From: Oleispira antarctica RB-8
Lineage (GTDB): Bacteria; Pseudomonadota; Gammaproteobacteria; Pseudomonadales; Oceanobacteraceae
NCBI GenBank assembly: GCA_000967895.1
Contig: FO203512.1
Location: 3,843,531 to 3,907,530, forward strand
Reading direction: 5' to 3'
DNA length: 64,000 nt
Of the stretch, positions 1-7,534 are shown piece after piece; position 1 is the stretch's first letter, and the number at the start of each line of letters is the position of its first letter. The notes beneath the pieces are model-generated. The model had not been told where the DNA came from. It ran no database searches and was given only the letters and a program-made list of their open reading frames with translations. The position numbers were made by a program, and so were the translations under genes.

Positions 1-109
1 TGGCTTGGGAATTGGAATAGTGGTAAGCCAACCAACCACTGAACGCCATCATTAGGTTGATGACTGCGCTGGCGTACAACGCCTTTTTTTCTGCAATATG
101 ACCTGTCAT
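1..109 (-). CDS. N-terminal fragment of a membrane protein, possibly a cation-diffusion-facilitator transporter (cut by window edge)
   Basis: Reading leftwards from an ATG at 109 there is an open frame of 36 codons that runs off the window. It begins MTGHIAEKKALYASAV and continues into a hydrophobic stretch ending in HYSNSQA. A short polar N-terminus followed by a membrane helix ending in a Ser-Gln-Ala turn is how many CDF/ZitB-type metal efflux proteins begin, where the next residues are usually LLLDG. That continuation is outside the window, so the family call is inference from very little sequence. Confidence 0.4.
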   Translation of the reverse strand, partial: MTGHIAEKKALYASAVINLMMAFSGWLAYHYSNSQA

Positions 110-179
110 AACACTATCTCAACAACATATTTACAGCTTTAGCTTTGCGCCAGCTGCAATTTAATCTTTTCTAATTTCT

Positions 180-306
180 ATAGGTAATGCGATGGCACCT
201 GTCTATAAGATAAAGCTGACCAATGCGATGAATTGCCAAATGACATAGAGCATTCCATATCGTTATGAAAAATTTCACTTAACATATAGCGCTATATTAC
301 CAGCTA
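180..306 (-). pseudogene. Decayed copy of the 5' end of the membrane gene at 5075-5743 and its upstream DNA
   Basis: Bases 190-252 align by eye with 5685-5747, sharing blocks such as ATAAGATAAA, AATGCGAT and AATTGCC. Bases 289-306 nearly repeat 5830-5847 (GCGCTATATTA or TTACC, then CAGCTAG). On the - strand the copy still begins ATG-TCA-TTT-GGC, like MSFG of the intact gene, but one G is missing in the GGG run, so the frame is lost after four codons. Only the start of the gene and flanking DNA is present. The stretch 110-549 otherwise holds no gene I can see. Confidence 0.6.
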
Positions 307-444
307 GGTGTTTGTTTCAATAGTTAATGAACCTCTAATGAAGCTCTAATGAAGCGCCAATGAGCAATTACAAGCATTAAAACTCAATATGTCAGTATGT
401 CAGCTAAAACTTGACCATTAAGTAAATTATTAGCTTTTAATCGA

Positions 445-474
445 TTGCATAATAAGTATACAATTGGTTACATT
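445..474 (+). promoter_or_regulatory. Possible sigma-70 promoter for the lipoprotein/collagen cluster
   Basis: TTGCAT at 445-450 is followed after 18 bases by TACATT at 469-474. Both are partial matches to -35 and -10 consensus boxes. They sit in AT-rich DNA about 75 bases upstream of the first gene of the cluster. Weak, pattern-only evidence. Confidence 0.25.
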
Positions 475-549
475 ATGTAATTATCATCATTGTATTCTCT
501 TAAAACCAGCGTTTAGCGAGGCGAATACAATGTAAGACACATGGAGTGA

Positions 550-882
550 ATGCGCATGGAAAGGTTAAGGTTTAAATTCGAAGTAGCACGTCCCTATTTT
601 TTCGTCTTGTTATTTATCTGCTGTATAACCCTATTAGCAGGTTGTAATACTAGCGATAATTCAACAAAGTCCGATAGTCCAGATCCCGATGATTCCGCAG
701 AAATAAGCCAAACAGAATCAACAATGAATTTCTCTGTGGGCGCCCAACAATCCAGCTCTAATCAGTATCAATCTTCTTCAATCATTGGAGAGATAGCAGG
801 AAGCAAGATGGAAAGTCAAAAATATAAACTTACCGCGGCATTTGTCGTTCCCAATAAAACATCTAATAAACAAGGGCTATAA
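550..882 (+). CDS. Small secreted lipoprotein of unknown function, first gene of the collagen/collar cluster
   Basis: 110 residues. A basic N-terminus (MRMERLRFKFEVARP) is followed by a hydrophobic core and the lipobox LLAGC near residue 32, so the mature protein should start at that cysteine and be lipid-anchored. The rest is short, polar and Ser/Gln/Asp-rich with no domain I recognise. GGAG at 543-546 is three bases before the ATG at 550 but nine before an in-frame ATG at 556, so the true start may be 556. The stop lies four bases before the next gene, which suggests co-transcription with the collagen-like gene. Confidence 0.65.
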   Translation: MRMERLRFKFEVARPYFFVLLFICCITLLAGCNTSDNSTKSDSPDPDDSAEISQTESTMNFSVGAQQSSSNQYQSSSIIGEIAGSKMESQKYKLTAAFVVPNKTSNKQGL

Positions 883-886
883 ATTC

Positions 887-2014
887 ATGAAAAATAACAC
901 TCATAATTATTTTAGTCGTGGACTAAAAGCTGCTTGTCTCTTTCTCTGTGTATTAATGCCACTCAGTTCTTTTGCTGATATACCAAAGACCTTAAGCATT
1001 CAGGGTCAAGTAGATGACATCAATCAGGGGACGGGTCTACAGGGTAACTTCGACGTACGTTTTACGCTTTATGACCTCTCTGGCAGAAGCACTCAATATA
1101 TGAACCTTGGTAATGCATATGTTGATCCTACTGGTAGTGGTGCTAGCGTAATTTGGACGAGTATTATTAATGTAGCATTCGACAATGGACTATATTCAGC
1201 CCAGCTAGGTGCGAATATTCCATTTCCTGATGATGCTTTTATTAGTGAAAATGAAGTACTGGGCATTCAAATTAGTGATGATGATGAACTTGCACCTCGC
1301 ATGACACTCAATGCAATTCCATTCGCGATAAGAGCAAACATTAGTAGCAATGTAGATGGCGATATTACACCGCGCTCAGTGAGTATTGCTGACGAGTGGG
1401 GAAATGCGATGCTGGTCATTGATGAAAATGGTCAATGGCAAGGTCATAGCGCTGGACTCACTGGTGCTCAAGGTCCTAAAGGAGATAAAGGTGACAACGG
1501 TGCAGCTGGGGTTGCGGGTAGTGCCGGAGCTCAAGGTCCTAAGGGAGATAAAGGTGACAACGGTATAGCTGGGGTTGCGGGTAGTGCCGGAGCTCAAGGT
1601 CCTAAGGGAGATAAAGGTGACAACGGTATAGCTGGGGTTGCGGGTATTGCCGGAGCTCAAGGTCCTAAGGGGGATAAAGGTGACGACGGTGTTGCTGGCG
1701 CTCAAGGTCCTAAAGGAGATAAAGGTGATACTGGAGCCGGTGGGCTTTCTGGTTCTAATGGTTTGCCCGGGCTTGTTGGTAGTAGTGTCGTGAGCACGAA
1801 ACAATGTACTTCAGGAACAACCTGCTCTTGTGATGCAAATACTCTATTAATTGGAGGTGGGGCTGCCTGTAGCAAAAATCAGTATCTCTATAAATCTCAA
1901 CCCATTATTAATAGCAAAACATCATGGGAAGCCACTTGCGAAGTATTTAGTACTGGTGCAGATGCCGACCCAGTATCAATTAATCTTCTTTGCGCAACCG
2001 ATAACGATGCATAA
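887..2014 (+). CDS. Secreted collagen-like protein with G-X-Y repeats
   Basis: 375 residues from the ATG at 887; a frame extending back to 842 would overlap the lipoprotein gene. A Sec signal peptide (hydrophobic core about residues 14-30, likely cleavage after SSFA) precedes a 150-residue beta-rich region of unknown family. From about residue 190 to 290 there is an uninterrupted Gly-X-Y tract built on the unit GAQGPKGDKGDNG. GPKGDKGD is typical of bacterial collagen-like proteins and can form a triple helix without hydroxyproline. The C-terminal 75 residues hold at least five cysteines (CTSGTTCSCD and later) and may be a trimerisation or disulfide-locked head. It sits between a lipoprotein and a Tat-exported propeller, so a surface or extracellular role is likely. 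Function unknown. Confidence 0.8.
   Translation: MKNNTHNYFSRGLKAACLFLCVLMPLSSFADIPKTLSIQGQVDDINQGTGLQGNFDVRFTLYDLSGRSTQYMNLGNAYVDPTGSGASVIWTSIINVAFDNGLYSAQLGANIPFPDDAFISENEVLGIQISDDDELAPRMTLNAIPFAIRANISSNVDGDITPRSVSIADEWGNAMLVIDENGQWQGHSAGLTGAQGPKGDKGDNGAAGVAGSAGAQGPKGDKGDNGIAGVAGSAGAQGPKGDKGDNGIAGVAGIAGAQGPKGDKGDDGVAGAQGPKGDKGDTGAGGLSGSNGLPGLVGSSVVSTKQCTSGTTCSCDANTLLIGGGAACSKNQYLYKSQPIINSKTSWEATCEVFSTGADADPVSINLLCATDNDA
1463..1735 (+). repeat. Tandem 63-bp repeats encoding the collagen-like tract
   Basis: Units start at 1463, 1526, 1589 and 1652, exactly 63 bases apart, with a shortened fifth unit at 1697. Each codes for a 21-residue block that begins GAQGPKGDKGD. Units two and three are nearly identical at the DNA level, as expected of a tract that expands and contracts by slippage or recombination in whole-codon steps. 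Confidence 0.9.
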
Positions 2015-2030
2015 GGTTAAAGGGGTTAAT

Positions 2031-2897
2031 ATGCTTATTCAAAGAAGAGGCTTTTTAAAAGGACTAGGCTTAGCAACGTGTGCTGGCCTCAGTTTAGAAC
2101 CGTGTTTTGCATCGATGGTATCTCTGCCTAAAGGGCAATCTAAGGATGTTAAATTTTTTTCGGACAAGCGTATTTTAGCCTTAAGTGAACGCTACGATAT
2201 TATCTTAGATTCGTTCGGTAGCACTGCGGAACTGATTGATATTCTAGGGCAGAAAGCATCATTAAAACGCCCGAATATTAATCCGCTTGCGCCAGCCACT
2301 ATGCCCCACTACGTATCGGCTACACATGTATTCGATGATTCGATTGTTTTATTAGATAAGTCACACCGTCAGCTGGATTTTTTTCAGCACGGTAATTTCC
2401 AAAAAAGCATCGATTTATCATCGTATACGCAAAACCCGAGTCAGATATACCAAGATGGTGGGTCATTATGGATTATCGACAGCGCAACTCATTCTGCCAT
2501 TTCAATGGATATTAACGGTCGAATAATTAGCCAGTTTGGGCAACTAGGTACTGAGTCGGGGCGACTAAATGCTCCTATAGATATTGCTGTAGATCAAGAT
2601 GGTTTAACGCATATTTTAGAGATGGGAAATCAACGTATCAGTGTTTGGAGTAAGCAAGGGAAATGGCAAGGCAGCTATGGTGAGAAGTCGCTAACCGCTG
2701 GCAGCCGTAAATTAGTATTGAACGATCATGCAAATCAAACACTGGTTATCGATAGCTGGAAGCAGACGTTATTGTCCCTTGATCCTATGGGCAAGCATGA
2801 TATTGCACTGCCGTTTGACGGACTAACCCCTGAACGCTTCACCAGCTTAACCTACCTATCAACTGCACCGGGCAAAAGCCTGTATTTATCCGCTTGA
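2031..2897 (+). CDS. Tat-exported NHL-repeat (beta-propeller) protein
   Basis: 288 residues from the ATG at 2031, preceded by AAAGGGG. The N-terminus QRRGFLKGLGLATCAG fits a twin-arginine (RRxFLK) signal peptide, so the protein is probably exported folded. The body has several short beta-propeller blades. The clearest is an NHL-type repeat (GRLNAPIDIAVDQDG followed by GNQRISVWS) about two thirds along. NHL propellers usually bind proteins or act as scaffolds, and no catalytic motif is visible. The gene is 16 bases after the collagen-like gene and 12 before the first collar gene, so it is part of the same transcription unit. Confidence 0.7.
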   Translation: MLIQRRGFLKGLGLATCAGLSLEPCFASMVSLPKGQSKDVKFFSDKRILALSERYDIILDSFGSTAELIDILGQKASLKRPNINPLAPATMPHYVSATHVFDDSIVLLDKSHRQLDFFQHGNFQKSIDLSSYTQNPSQIYQDGGSLWIIDSATHSAISMDINGRIISQFGQLGTESGRLNAPIDIAVDQDGLTHILEMGNQRISVWSKQGKWQGSYGEKSLTAGSRKLVLNDHANQTLVIDSWKQTLLSLDPMGKHDIALPFDGLTPERFTSLTYLSTAPGKSLYLSA

Positions 2898-2909
2898 GGT
2901 ATAGCAATT

Positions 2910-3338
2910 ATGTCTGATCCATTTATCGCAGAAATACGAATGGTGGCTTGTAACTTTGCACCGCGAAGTTGGGCCGAGTGCAATGGGCAAATCTTACCTA
3001 TTGCTCAAAATACAGCACTGTTTGCGCTAATAGGAACAAATTATGGCGGCGATGGAAGAACAACGATGGGCCTGCCTGACTTGCAAGGGCGATCTCCCAT
3101 GCACCCAGGAAATGGGCCAGGGTTATCATCCCGCCGCCTTGGTGAGAAAGTTAATGCCAGCCCGAGTACCACTAATATCATTACAAGCGTAACGGTAGAT
3201 CGTGGTTTGGCGCATACAGAAACCACTGAGCAAGTCATCGTATACCCTACAGCAGGCGCTAATGGCATACATAATCATGCTGCTCTTGGGCTGAAATTTC
3301 TCATAGCCCTTCAAGGCCTATTTCCATCACGATCTTAA
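2910..3338 (+). CDS. Short tail-collar-domain (MdpB/microcystin-dependent-like) protein 1
   Basis: 142 residues. The N-terminal half is a classic phage tail collar domain: MSDPFIAEIRMVACNFAPRS, a WAECNGQ turn, YGGDGRTT and LPDLQGRSPMHPG. The C-terminus ends in FLIALQGLFPSRS, the family's usual end. The middle is shortened against the usual length of about 170-180 residues, and the MPxHTH stretch that normally follows LGEKGG is missing. Such proteins are often labelled phage tail or microcystin-dependent proteins, but there are no phage genes here. First of three tandem paralogues; function unknown. Confidence 0.8.
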   Translation: MSDPFIAEIRMVACNFAPRSWAECNGQILPIAQNTALFALIGTNYGGDGRTTMGLPDLQGRSPMHPGNGPGLSSRRLGEKVNASPSTTNIITSVTVDRGLAHTETTEQVIVYPTAGANGIHNHAALGLKFLIALQGLFPSRS

Positions 3339-3350
3339 TAGGATAGTTAA

Positions 3351-3740
3351 ATGTCAGAACCGTTTCTAAGTGAAATTCGAATGGTAGGGTTTAACTTCGC
3401 ACCTCGAAATTGGGCCTTCTGTGACGGGCAAATTTTGCCTGTTGCTCAAAATCAGGCCTTATTTGCCTTATTAGGTACTCTATACGGGGGAGATGGCATC
3501 ACTAGTTTTGCACTGCCTGATATGCGAGGACGCATGCCATTGCATAATGGCAATGGTATCAATCAAGGTGCTCAAGTTGCAGGGTTTGCAGCTGAATCGA
3601 TAACCGCAGTTAAGTCGATTGAAGTCGCCCGCCAGTTAGCCACTACTAATACTACAGCGTCAGCATTAAGTAGCGATACGCCTTATATAGGAATCAATTT
3701 TACTATTGCATTACAAGGTTTATTCCCTAACCGTAATTAA
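3351..3740 (+). CDS. Short tail-collar-domain protein 2
   Basis: 129 residues, the most shortened of the three paralogues. It keeps the collar signature (SEPFLSEIRMVGFNFAPRNW, then FCDGQILPVAQN, YGGDGITSFALPDMRGRMP) and the C-terminal FTIALQGLFPNRN. It lacks the MPxHTH middle segment. It begins 12 bases after the previous stop. Sequence differences among the three copies are spread evenly, so the duplication is not recent. Confidence 0.8.
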   Translation: MSEPFLSEIRMVGFNFAPRNWAFCDGQILPVAQNQALFALLGTLYGGDGITSFALPDMRGRMPLHNGNGINQGAQVAGFAAESITAVKSIEVARQLATTNTTASALSSDTPYIGINFTIALQGLFPNRN

Positions 3741-3765
3741 CATTTTATAAATAGAGAGTCGCGCT

Positions 3766-4170
3766 ATGTCAGATCCATTTGTTGGTGAAATACGTATGTT
3801 TGCCGGTAACTTTCCCCCCCGAGGTTGGGCACTCTGTGATGGACAGCTACTAGCCGTATCACAATATGATGCCTTATTTAGTTTATTGGGTACCATTTAT
3901 GGTGGTAATGGAAGTTCGACGTTTGCATTACCTGAAATGAGAGGACGTATACCCGTTCACCCAGGATCTGGACCAGGTCTACAGTCTGTTAGGTTAGGTC
4001 AAAAAGGGGGCGATAATGCCTCTCGCACTACTGTAACCAGCGATATTTCTATTAACCGTGGAATCGCAGTAAACCAAACGACAAAAGCGATACAGCAACC
4101 CAGTAATCACCCTGCTCTTTGTATCAATTTTATTATTGCTTTAGTTGGGATTTACCCAAGTCGTTCTTAA
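3766..4170 (+). CDS. Short tail-collar-domain protein 3
   Basis: 134 residues. Collar domain with SDPFVGEIRMFAGNFPPRGW, CDGQLLAVSQYDALF, YGGNGSSTFALPEMRGR and the C-terminal FIIALVGIYPSRS. It retains LGQKGG in the middle but again has no MPxHTH segment. It is preceded by AGAGAGTCGCGCT as a ribosome site and followed after 21 bases by the acetyltransferase gene. Three consecutive collar proteins followed by a GNAT enzyme suggests they work as a set. Confidence 0.8.
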   Translation: MSDPFVGEIRMFAGNFPPRGWALCDGQLLAVSQYDALFSLLGTIYGGNGSSTFALPEMRGRIPVHPGSGPGLQSVRLGQKGGDNASRTTVTSDISINRGIAVNQTTKAIQQPSNHPALCINFIIALVGIYPSRS

Positions 4171-4191
4171 TAATATTTTTAGGTAATTATC

Positions 4192-4689
4192 GTGGCCAGC
4201 CAATATCAATGTCGTCCAATAAATTCATCAGACATGGATTTTTTATACCGTGTTTATGAGAGCACTCGCTGGGAGGAATTACAGCAGGCGCCTTGGTCAG
4301 ATGAGCAACGTCGTGAATTTTTAACCATGCAATTTCAAGCACAGCATCAGCACTATCAACAGCATTATGCTGACGCTGAATATCAAATTATTGAAATTGG
4401 TGGTCAAGCAGCCGGGCGTTTATACCTTGACCATAGGGAAGATGAAATTCGTATTGTTGATATTGCCTTACTACCCGAATATAGGAACACAGGTGTCGGC
4501 ACAAAAATCCTTAAAAATATACTGGATTTAGCGGGCAAGCAGGAAGTACCAATACGGATACATGTTGAGAAAAACAATCCTGCACTCGCACTTTATCAAC
4601 GCTTAGGTTTTACGATAAAGGAAGATGTCGGGGTTTATTGGTTAATGGAGTGGACAGCACTTATTTGCCACGACTTATTTGACGATTAA
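4192..4689 (+). CDS. GNAT-family N-acetyltransferase
   Basis: 165 residues from a GTG start at 4192, with AGG about eight bases upstream. The GNAT fold is visible in the order expected: an early DFLYRVYESTRWEE helix, central strands (AAGRLYLDHRE, then EIRIVDIALLPEYR), the acetyl-CoA loop R/Q-x-x-G-x-G/A as RNTGVGTKIL, and the closing NPALALYQRLGF. It follows the three collar genes closely and probably acetylates a product of the cluster; the substrate is unknown. Its last 29 bases overlap the convergent gene on the other strand. Confidence 0.85.
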   Translation: MASQYQCRPINSSDMDFLYRVYESTRWEELQQAPWSDEQRREFLTMQFQAQHQHYQQHYADAEYQIIEIGGQAAGRLYLDHREDEIRIVDIALLPEYRNTGVGTKILKNILDLAGKQEVPIRIHVEKNNPALALYQRLGFTIKEDVGVYWLMEWTALICHDLFDD

Positions 4690-4969
4690 ACACAGATTCA
4701 AATTCCATCAGCAAAGAATTTTCTGCACTGAATCCTACAGGAACCAAAAATATCTCTAGCTCTCCTAACGTATCATGTTTAAGCAAATAGGTTCCCTGCT
4801 CAAGGGTAAATTCTGTATCAGCTCGAAACAATAAACTGAATGACTCCCAAGGATCACTGATTCTTTGAGGACTAACTTCTGTAAGGCATAAATTTAGCCC
4901 ATGATCTTTAAGAAGGTATGATTGCCCCACCGTTTCGTTATAACTTTTATAGCTGATCTGGCTTTCCAT
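4661..4969 (-). CDS. DUF6916-like small protein, convergent with the collar cluster
   Basis: 102 residues. Motifs FSLLFRADTEFTLEQGTY, LKHDTLGELEIFLVPVGFS and a terminal FESVFNRQ match what I know as DUF6916, a family commonly found beside collar-domain proteins; the family name is from memory. No signal peptide or membrane segment is seen. It faces the collar genes and overlaps the acetyltransferase by 29 bases, so the two mRNAs share a complementary 3' stretch. Function unknown. Confidence 0.65.
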   Translation of the reverse strand: MESQISYKSYNETVGQSYLLKDHGLNLCLTEVSPQRISDPWESFSLLFRADTEFTLEQGTYLLKHDTLGELEIFLVPVGFSAENSLLMEFESVFNRQISRGK

Positions 4970-5074
4970 TATCTATCCTTATCCTTTTTGAAAGAGACTT
5001 TAGCATACCGTCTCATTTTTTAATTGGTATCTATCTCTAATTCAGCTGATTTTTCATCATCAATAATAGGCTTA

Positions 5075-5743
5075 CTAAGCGATCTTAAGCTGTATTTTTT
5101 TCCAATCCCAATACGAACTTAAAAAATACAAACAGATTAATAACGTTGCCCACCACTCCGCAATTTTAGTGCCTCGCTTCATGTGCTCTCCCACTGAGTT
5201 AGCTACAAATGCCACTAGCACGATCCAAATTAATACGAATAATACGGCTTTAAATTTAAACGAAGGCACTTCCAATAATCCATTTTTACGGCCACGCCAA
5301 ATCAAATAAAAGTTAAACGATAGCGCTAATAAAATGCCTTCAAAGAATGTATTGGCTCCACGAATATGCGGCCCCCATAAAACTTGTTCTTTGGTGGGTG
5401 CGAGCACTGCGGTTCCCCAGATCAGGCCCACAGCCGCGAGCATACCAAAGAAGGTCATAAGATTAAGATTAATACGACTGGCTCGGGTCACTATGCTGGG
5501 CTTTAACCAAATGCGCATACAATGCCACCAAACTAAAATAAACACACAACCACTCACTAAGCCGCCACGGAATATAAAACCCGCATCACCTGCAAGGCCG
5601 GTATACGTGATGTCGGTACAGCCCGTTATAAACGGCACGCACACTTTAACGGTTTCTTGTGCGATGCCAACCCAATACGTTACTGCGATTGTGCCAGCAG
5701 ATAAGATAAAACTGGCTAATGCGATAAATTGCCCAAAAGACAT
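5075..5743 (-). CDS. Six-helix inner-membrane protein, possibly Frag1/DRAM/Sfk1-like
   Basis: 222 residues from the ATG at 5743, chosen over an upstream in-frame codon at 5803 because AGGG lies about six bases before it. About six hydrophobic segments are visible, with an extracytoplasmic loop after the first carrying CVPFITGCTDITYTG. That two-cysteine loop and the helix count resemble bacterial Frag1/DRAM/Sfk1-type proteins, but the call is tentative. A decayed copy of its beginning lies at 180-306. Confidence 0.5.
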   Translation of the reverse strand: MSFGQFIALASFILSAGTIAVTYWVGIAQETVKVCVPFITGCTDITYTGLAGDAGFIFRGGLVSGCVFILVWWHCMRIWLKPSIVTRASRINLNLMTFFGMLAAVGLIWGTAVLAPTKEQVLWGPHIRGANTFFEGILLALSFNFYLIWRGRKNGLLEVPSFKFKAVLFVLIWIVLVAFVANSVGEHMKRGTKIAEWWATLLICLYFLSSYWDWKKIQLKIA

Positions 5744-5792
5744 GGCGAACCCTAATTCTAATTTTATGTTAGTTTTTTGCTGGCTAAAAAAA

Positions 5793-5835
5793 TAGCGCTG
5801 CACGAGGATTATCTCAGTAATCCTCGTGAGCGCTA
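5793..5835 (-). terminator. Rho-independent terminator of metY
   Basis: The arms TAGCGCT-g-CACGAGGATTA and TAATCCTCGTGAGCGCTA form an 18-pair stem with one bulge. Read on the - strand, the hairpin is followed by a run of seven T (A-run at 5786-5792 on the + strand). It lies 35 bases past the metY stop. Confidence 0.85.
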
Positions 5836-5869
5836 TATTATCAGCTAGTCATTTTTTTGCAGCCGCTAT

Positions 5870-7141
5870 CTACTTAGCAGCAACTAATGCCTGCTCAATA
5901 TCTTCAATGATGTCGTCAATGTGTTCGATACCCACAGAGATACGCACCATTTCACGACTAACACCGGCGTTCTTCAACTCTTCGTCGTTTAGCTGACGGT
6001 GAGTTGTGCTGGCGGGGTGACACGCAAGTGACTTAGCATCACCAATGTTTACTAAGCGCTTAACCAATAACAAGGCATCGATAAACTTAGCACCGTTGGC
6101 TTCGCCGCCTTTAATGCCGAAGCTTAAAATCGCTGATGGCTTACCATCAACAACTTTCTTAGCCAGCTCATAAAACTTATCGCCTTCAAGGCCTGCGTAG
6201 TTCACCCACTCAACCATGTCATGCGCTGACAAGTACTTAGCCACTTTCAATGCGTTTTCAGTATGACGTTCCATACGTAGGCTAAGAGTTTCTAGGCCTT
6301 GCAGAATTAAGAAAGAGTTGAACGGTGAAATCGCCGCACCCATGTTACGTAATGGCACAACGCGCGCACGGCCGATAAAGGCAGCAGGACCAAACGCATC
6401 GGCATAGACAACACCGTGATAAGACGGATCAGGTTGGTTGAATGCGGGGAAGCGTGGATGATCTTTCCAAGGGAATTTACCCGAATCAACGATAATGCCG
6501 CCAACAGATGTGCCGTGACCACCGATGTATTTGGTCAAGGAGTGAATAACTATGTCAGCACCTTGCTCAATTGGGCGGCAAAGAATTGGCGTTGCTACCG
6601 TGTTATCAACCATCACAGGAATACCATGCTTATGCGCCATGTCTGATAAGGCTTGAATGTCTACGATGTTACCCGCTGGGTTACCGATAGATTCGCAAAA
6701 AAGCGCTTTGGTATTGTCATCAATTAATGCTTCTAGGCCGGCAAGATCATCGCCTTTAGCCATGCGCACTTCAATACCTTGATTAGGCAAAGTGTGAGCG
6801 AAGAAGTTATACGTGCCGCCATACAGCTGGCTAACACTGATGATGTTATCGCCTGTGCGTGCAACGGTTTGAATCGCCGCAGTAATTGCCGCCATACCGG
6901 ATGCAAACGCTACCCCGCCAATGCCGCCTTCCATTTCAGCAACACGCTTTTCTAGCACGTCGTTGGTTGGGTTCATAATGCGGGTGTAAATGTTGCCTGG
7001 CTCTTTTAAATCGAACAGGTCGGCGCCGTGCTGAGTATCACGAAAGCTGTAAGAGGTTGTTTGGTAAATAGGGACAGCGACCGCGCGGGTGGTTGGATCG
7101 TCTTCAAAGCCCGCGTGGATCGATTGAGTTTCTAATTTCAT
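5870..7141 (-). CDS. metY: O-acetylhomoserine sulfhydrylase (aminocarboxypropyltransferase)
   Basis: 423 residues, full length for the Cys/Met-metabolism PLP enzyme family. It makes homocysteine from O-acetylhomoserine and sulfide in the cytoplasm. Visible features: MKLETQSIHAGFEDDPTTRA at the N-terminus, YTRIMNPTNDVLE, the phosphate-binding FASGMAA, and the PLP lysine in HSLTKYIGGHG (Lys204). The long form and the GGHG-TSVGG segment favour MetY over MetB/MetC. A strong terminator follows it. No MetJ box or SAM riboswitch was recognised in the 390 bases upstream. Confidence 0.92.
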   Translation of the reverse strand: MKLETQSIHAGFEDDPTTRAVAVPIYQTTSYSFRDTQHGADLFDLKEPGNIYTRIMNPTNDVLEKRVAEMEGGIGGVAFASGMAAITAAIQTVARTGDNIISVSQLYGGTYNFFAHTLPNQGIEVRMAKGDDLAGLEALIDDNTKALFCESIGNPAGNIVDIQALSDMAHKHGIPVMVDNTVATPILCRPIEQGADIVIHSLTKYIGGHGTSVGGIIVDSGKFPWKDHPRFPAFNQPDPSYHGVVYADAFGPAAFIGRARVVPLRNMGAAISPFNSFLILQGLETLSLRMERHTENALKVAKYLSAHDMVEWVNYAGLEGDKFYELAKKVVDGKPSAILSFGIKGGEANGAKFIDALLLVKRLVNIGDAKSLACHPASTTHRQLNDEELKNAGVSREMVRISVGIEHIDDIIEDIEQALVAAK

Positions 7142-7378
7142 GCCTTACCTTTCCTTATAATTCAGATTAAATAACTAATCCACTGATACTATCAATAAGA
7201 ATATAGGTTGTCATTGAAGACATCCACTCAATCACACACTGTCATACTTGCAACGTGATTAAACGCCAACTTTCAGTAAGGCAGCATTAACTTCGCGAAC
7301 TAGCGTTTTGAGCTTTTTTCAATACAATAAGCGAACCATCGCCATGTCGAATCCCTTTACGCACGGCTCACTGAGACG

Positions 7379-7522
7379 CCGGAAGTGAAGCAAGGTGACT
7401 AGTCACTTTAGCCGCTCCTTGGGCAATAATACGATCAGTTTTACCAAGCAGCGACAATGCATTGTTGAGAATTCTCACTAGCCATTCATAGCCCCTTCTA
7501 AAACCATTAACAGGAACGCATA
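7379..7522 (-). pseudogene. Short open frame of unknown origin upstream of metY, possible gene fragment
   Basis: The 7142-7534 interval has no full gene. On the - strand an open frame of about 48 codons, without an ATG, reads NGFRRGYEWLVRILNNALSL and then KTDRIIAQGAAKVTSHLASL before a TGA at 7379-7381. It looks protein-like and amphipathic, but it matches no family I know and is preceded by an in-frame stop near 7523. It may be the end of a decayed gene. Confidence 0.25.
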
Positions 7523-7534
7523 CTCTCTATATTA

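Noticed and set aside
1463-1735. Regular repeats resembling a CRISPR array
   Set aside because: Unit and spacing are constant at 63 bases with no unique spacers, and the sequence is an in-frame Gly-X-Y coding tract.
1376-1804. 142-residue open frame antisense to the collagen-like gene
   Set aside because: It is opened by the repeat's codon pattern, repeats in step with the 63-bp unit and has no start signal. The + strand gene has a signal peptide and collagen tract.
2910-4170. Prophage tail module
   Set aside because: Only collar-domain proteins are present. No capsid, terminase, sheath, tape-measure, integrase or lysis gene lies nearby.
5334-5795. 153-residue open frame on the + strand
   Set aside because: Antisense to a membrane protein gene with clear helices and a ribosome site. 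The antisense product is Pro/Thr-rich without a domain.
7142-7378. SAM riboswitch or MetJ boxes upstream of metY
   Set aside because: No AGACGTCT-like tandem boxes and no recognisable SAM-aptamer pairing pattern by eye. A covariance-model search would be decisive.
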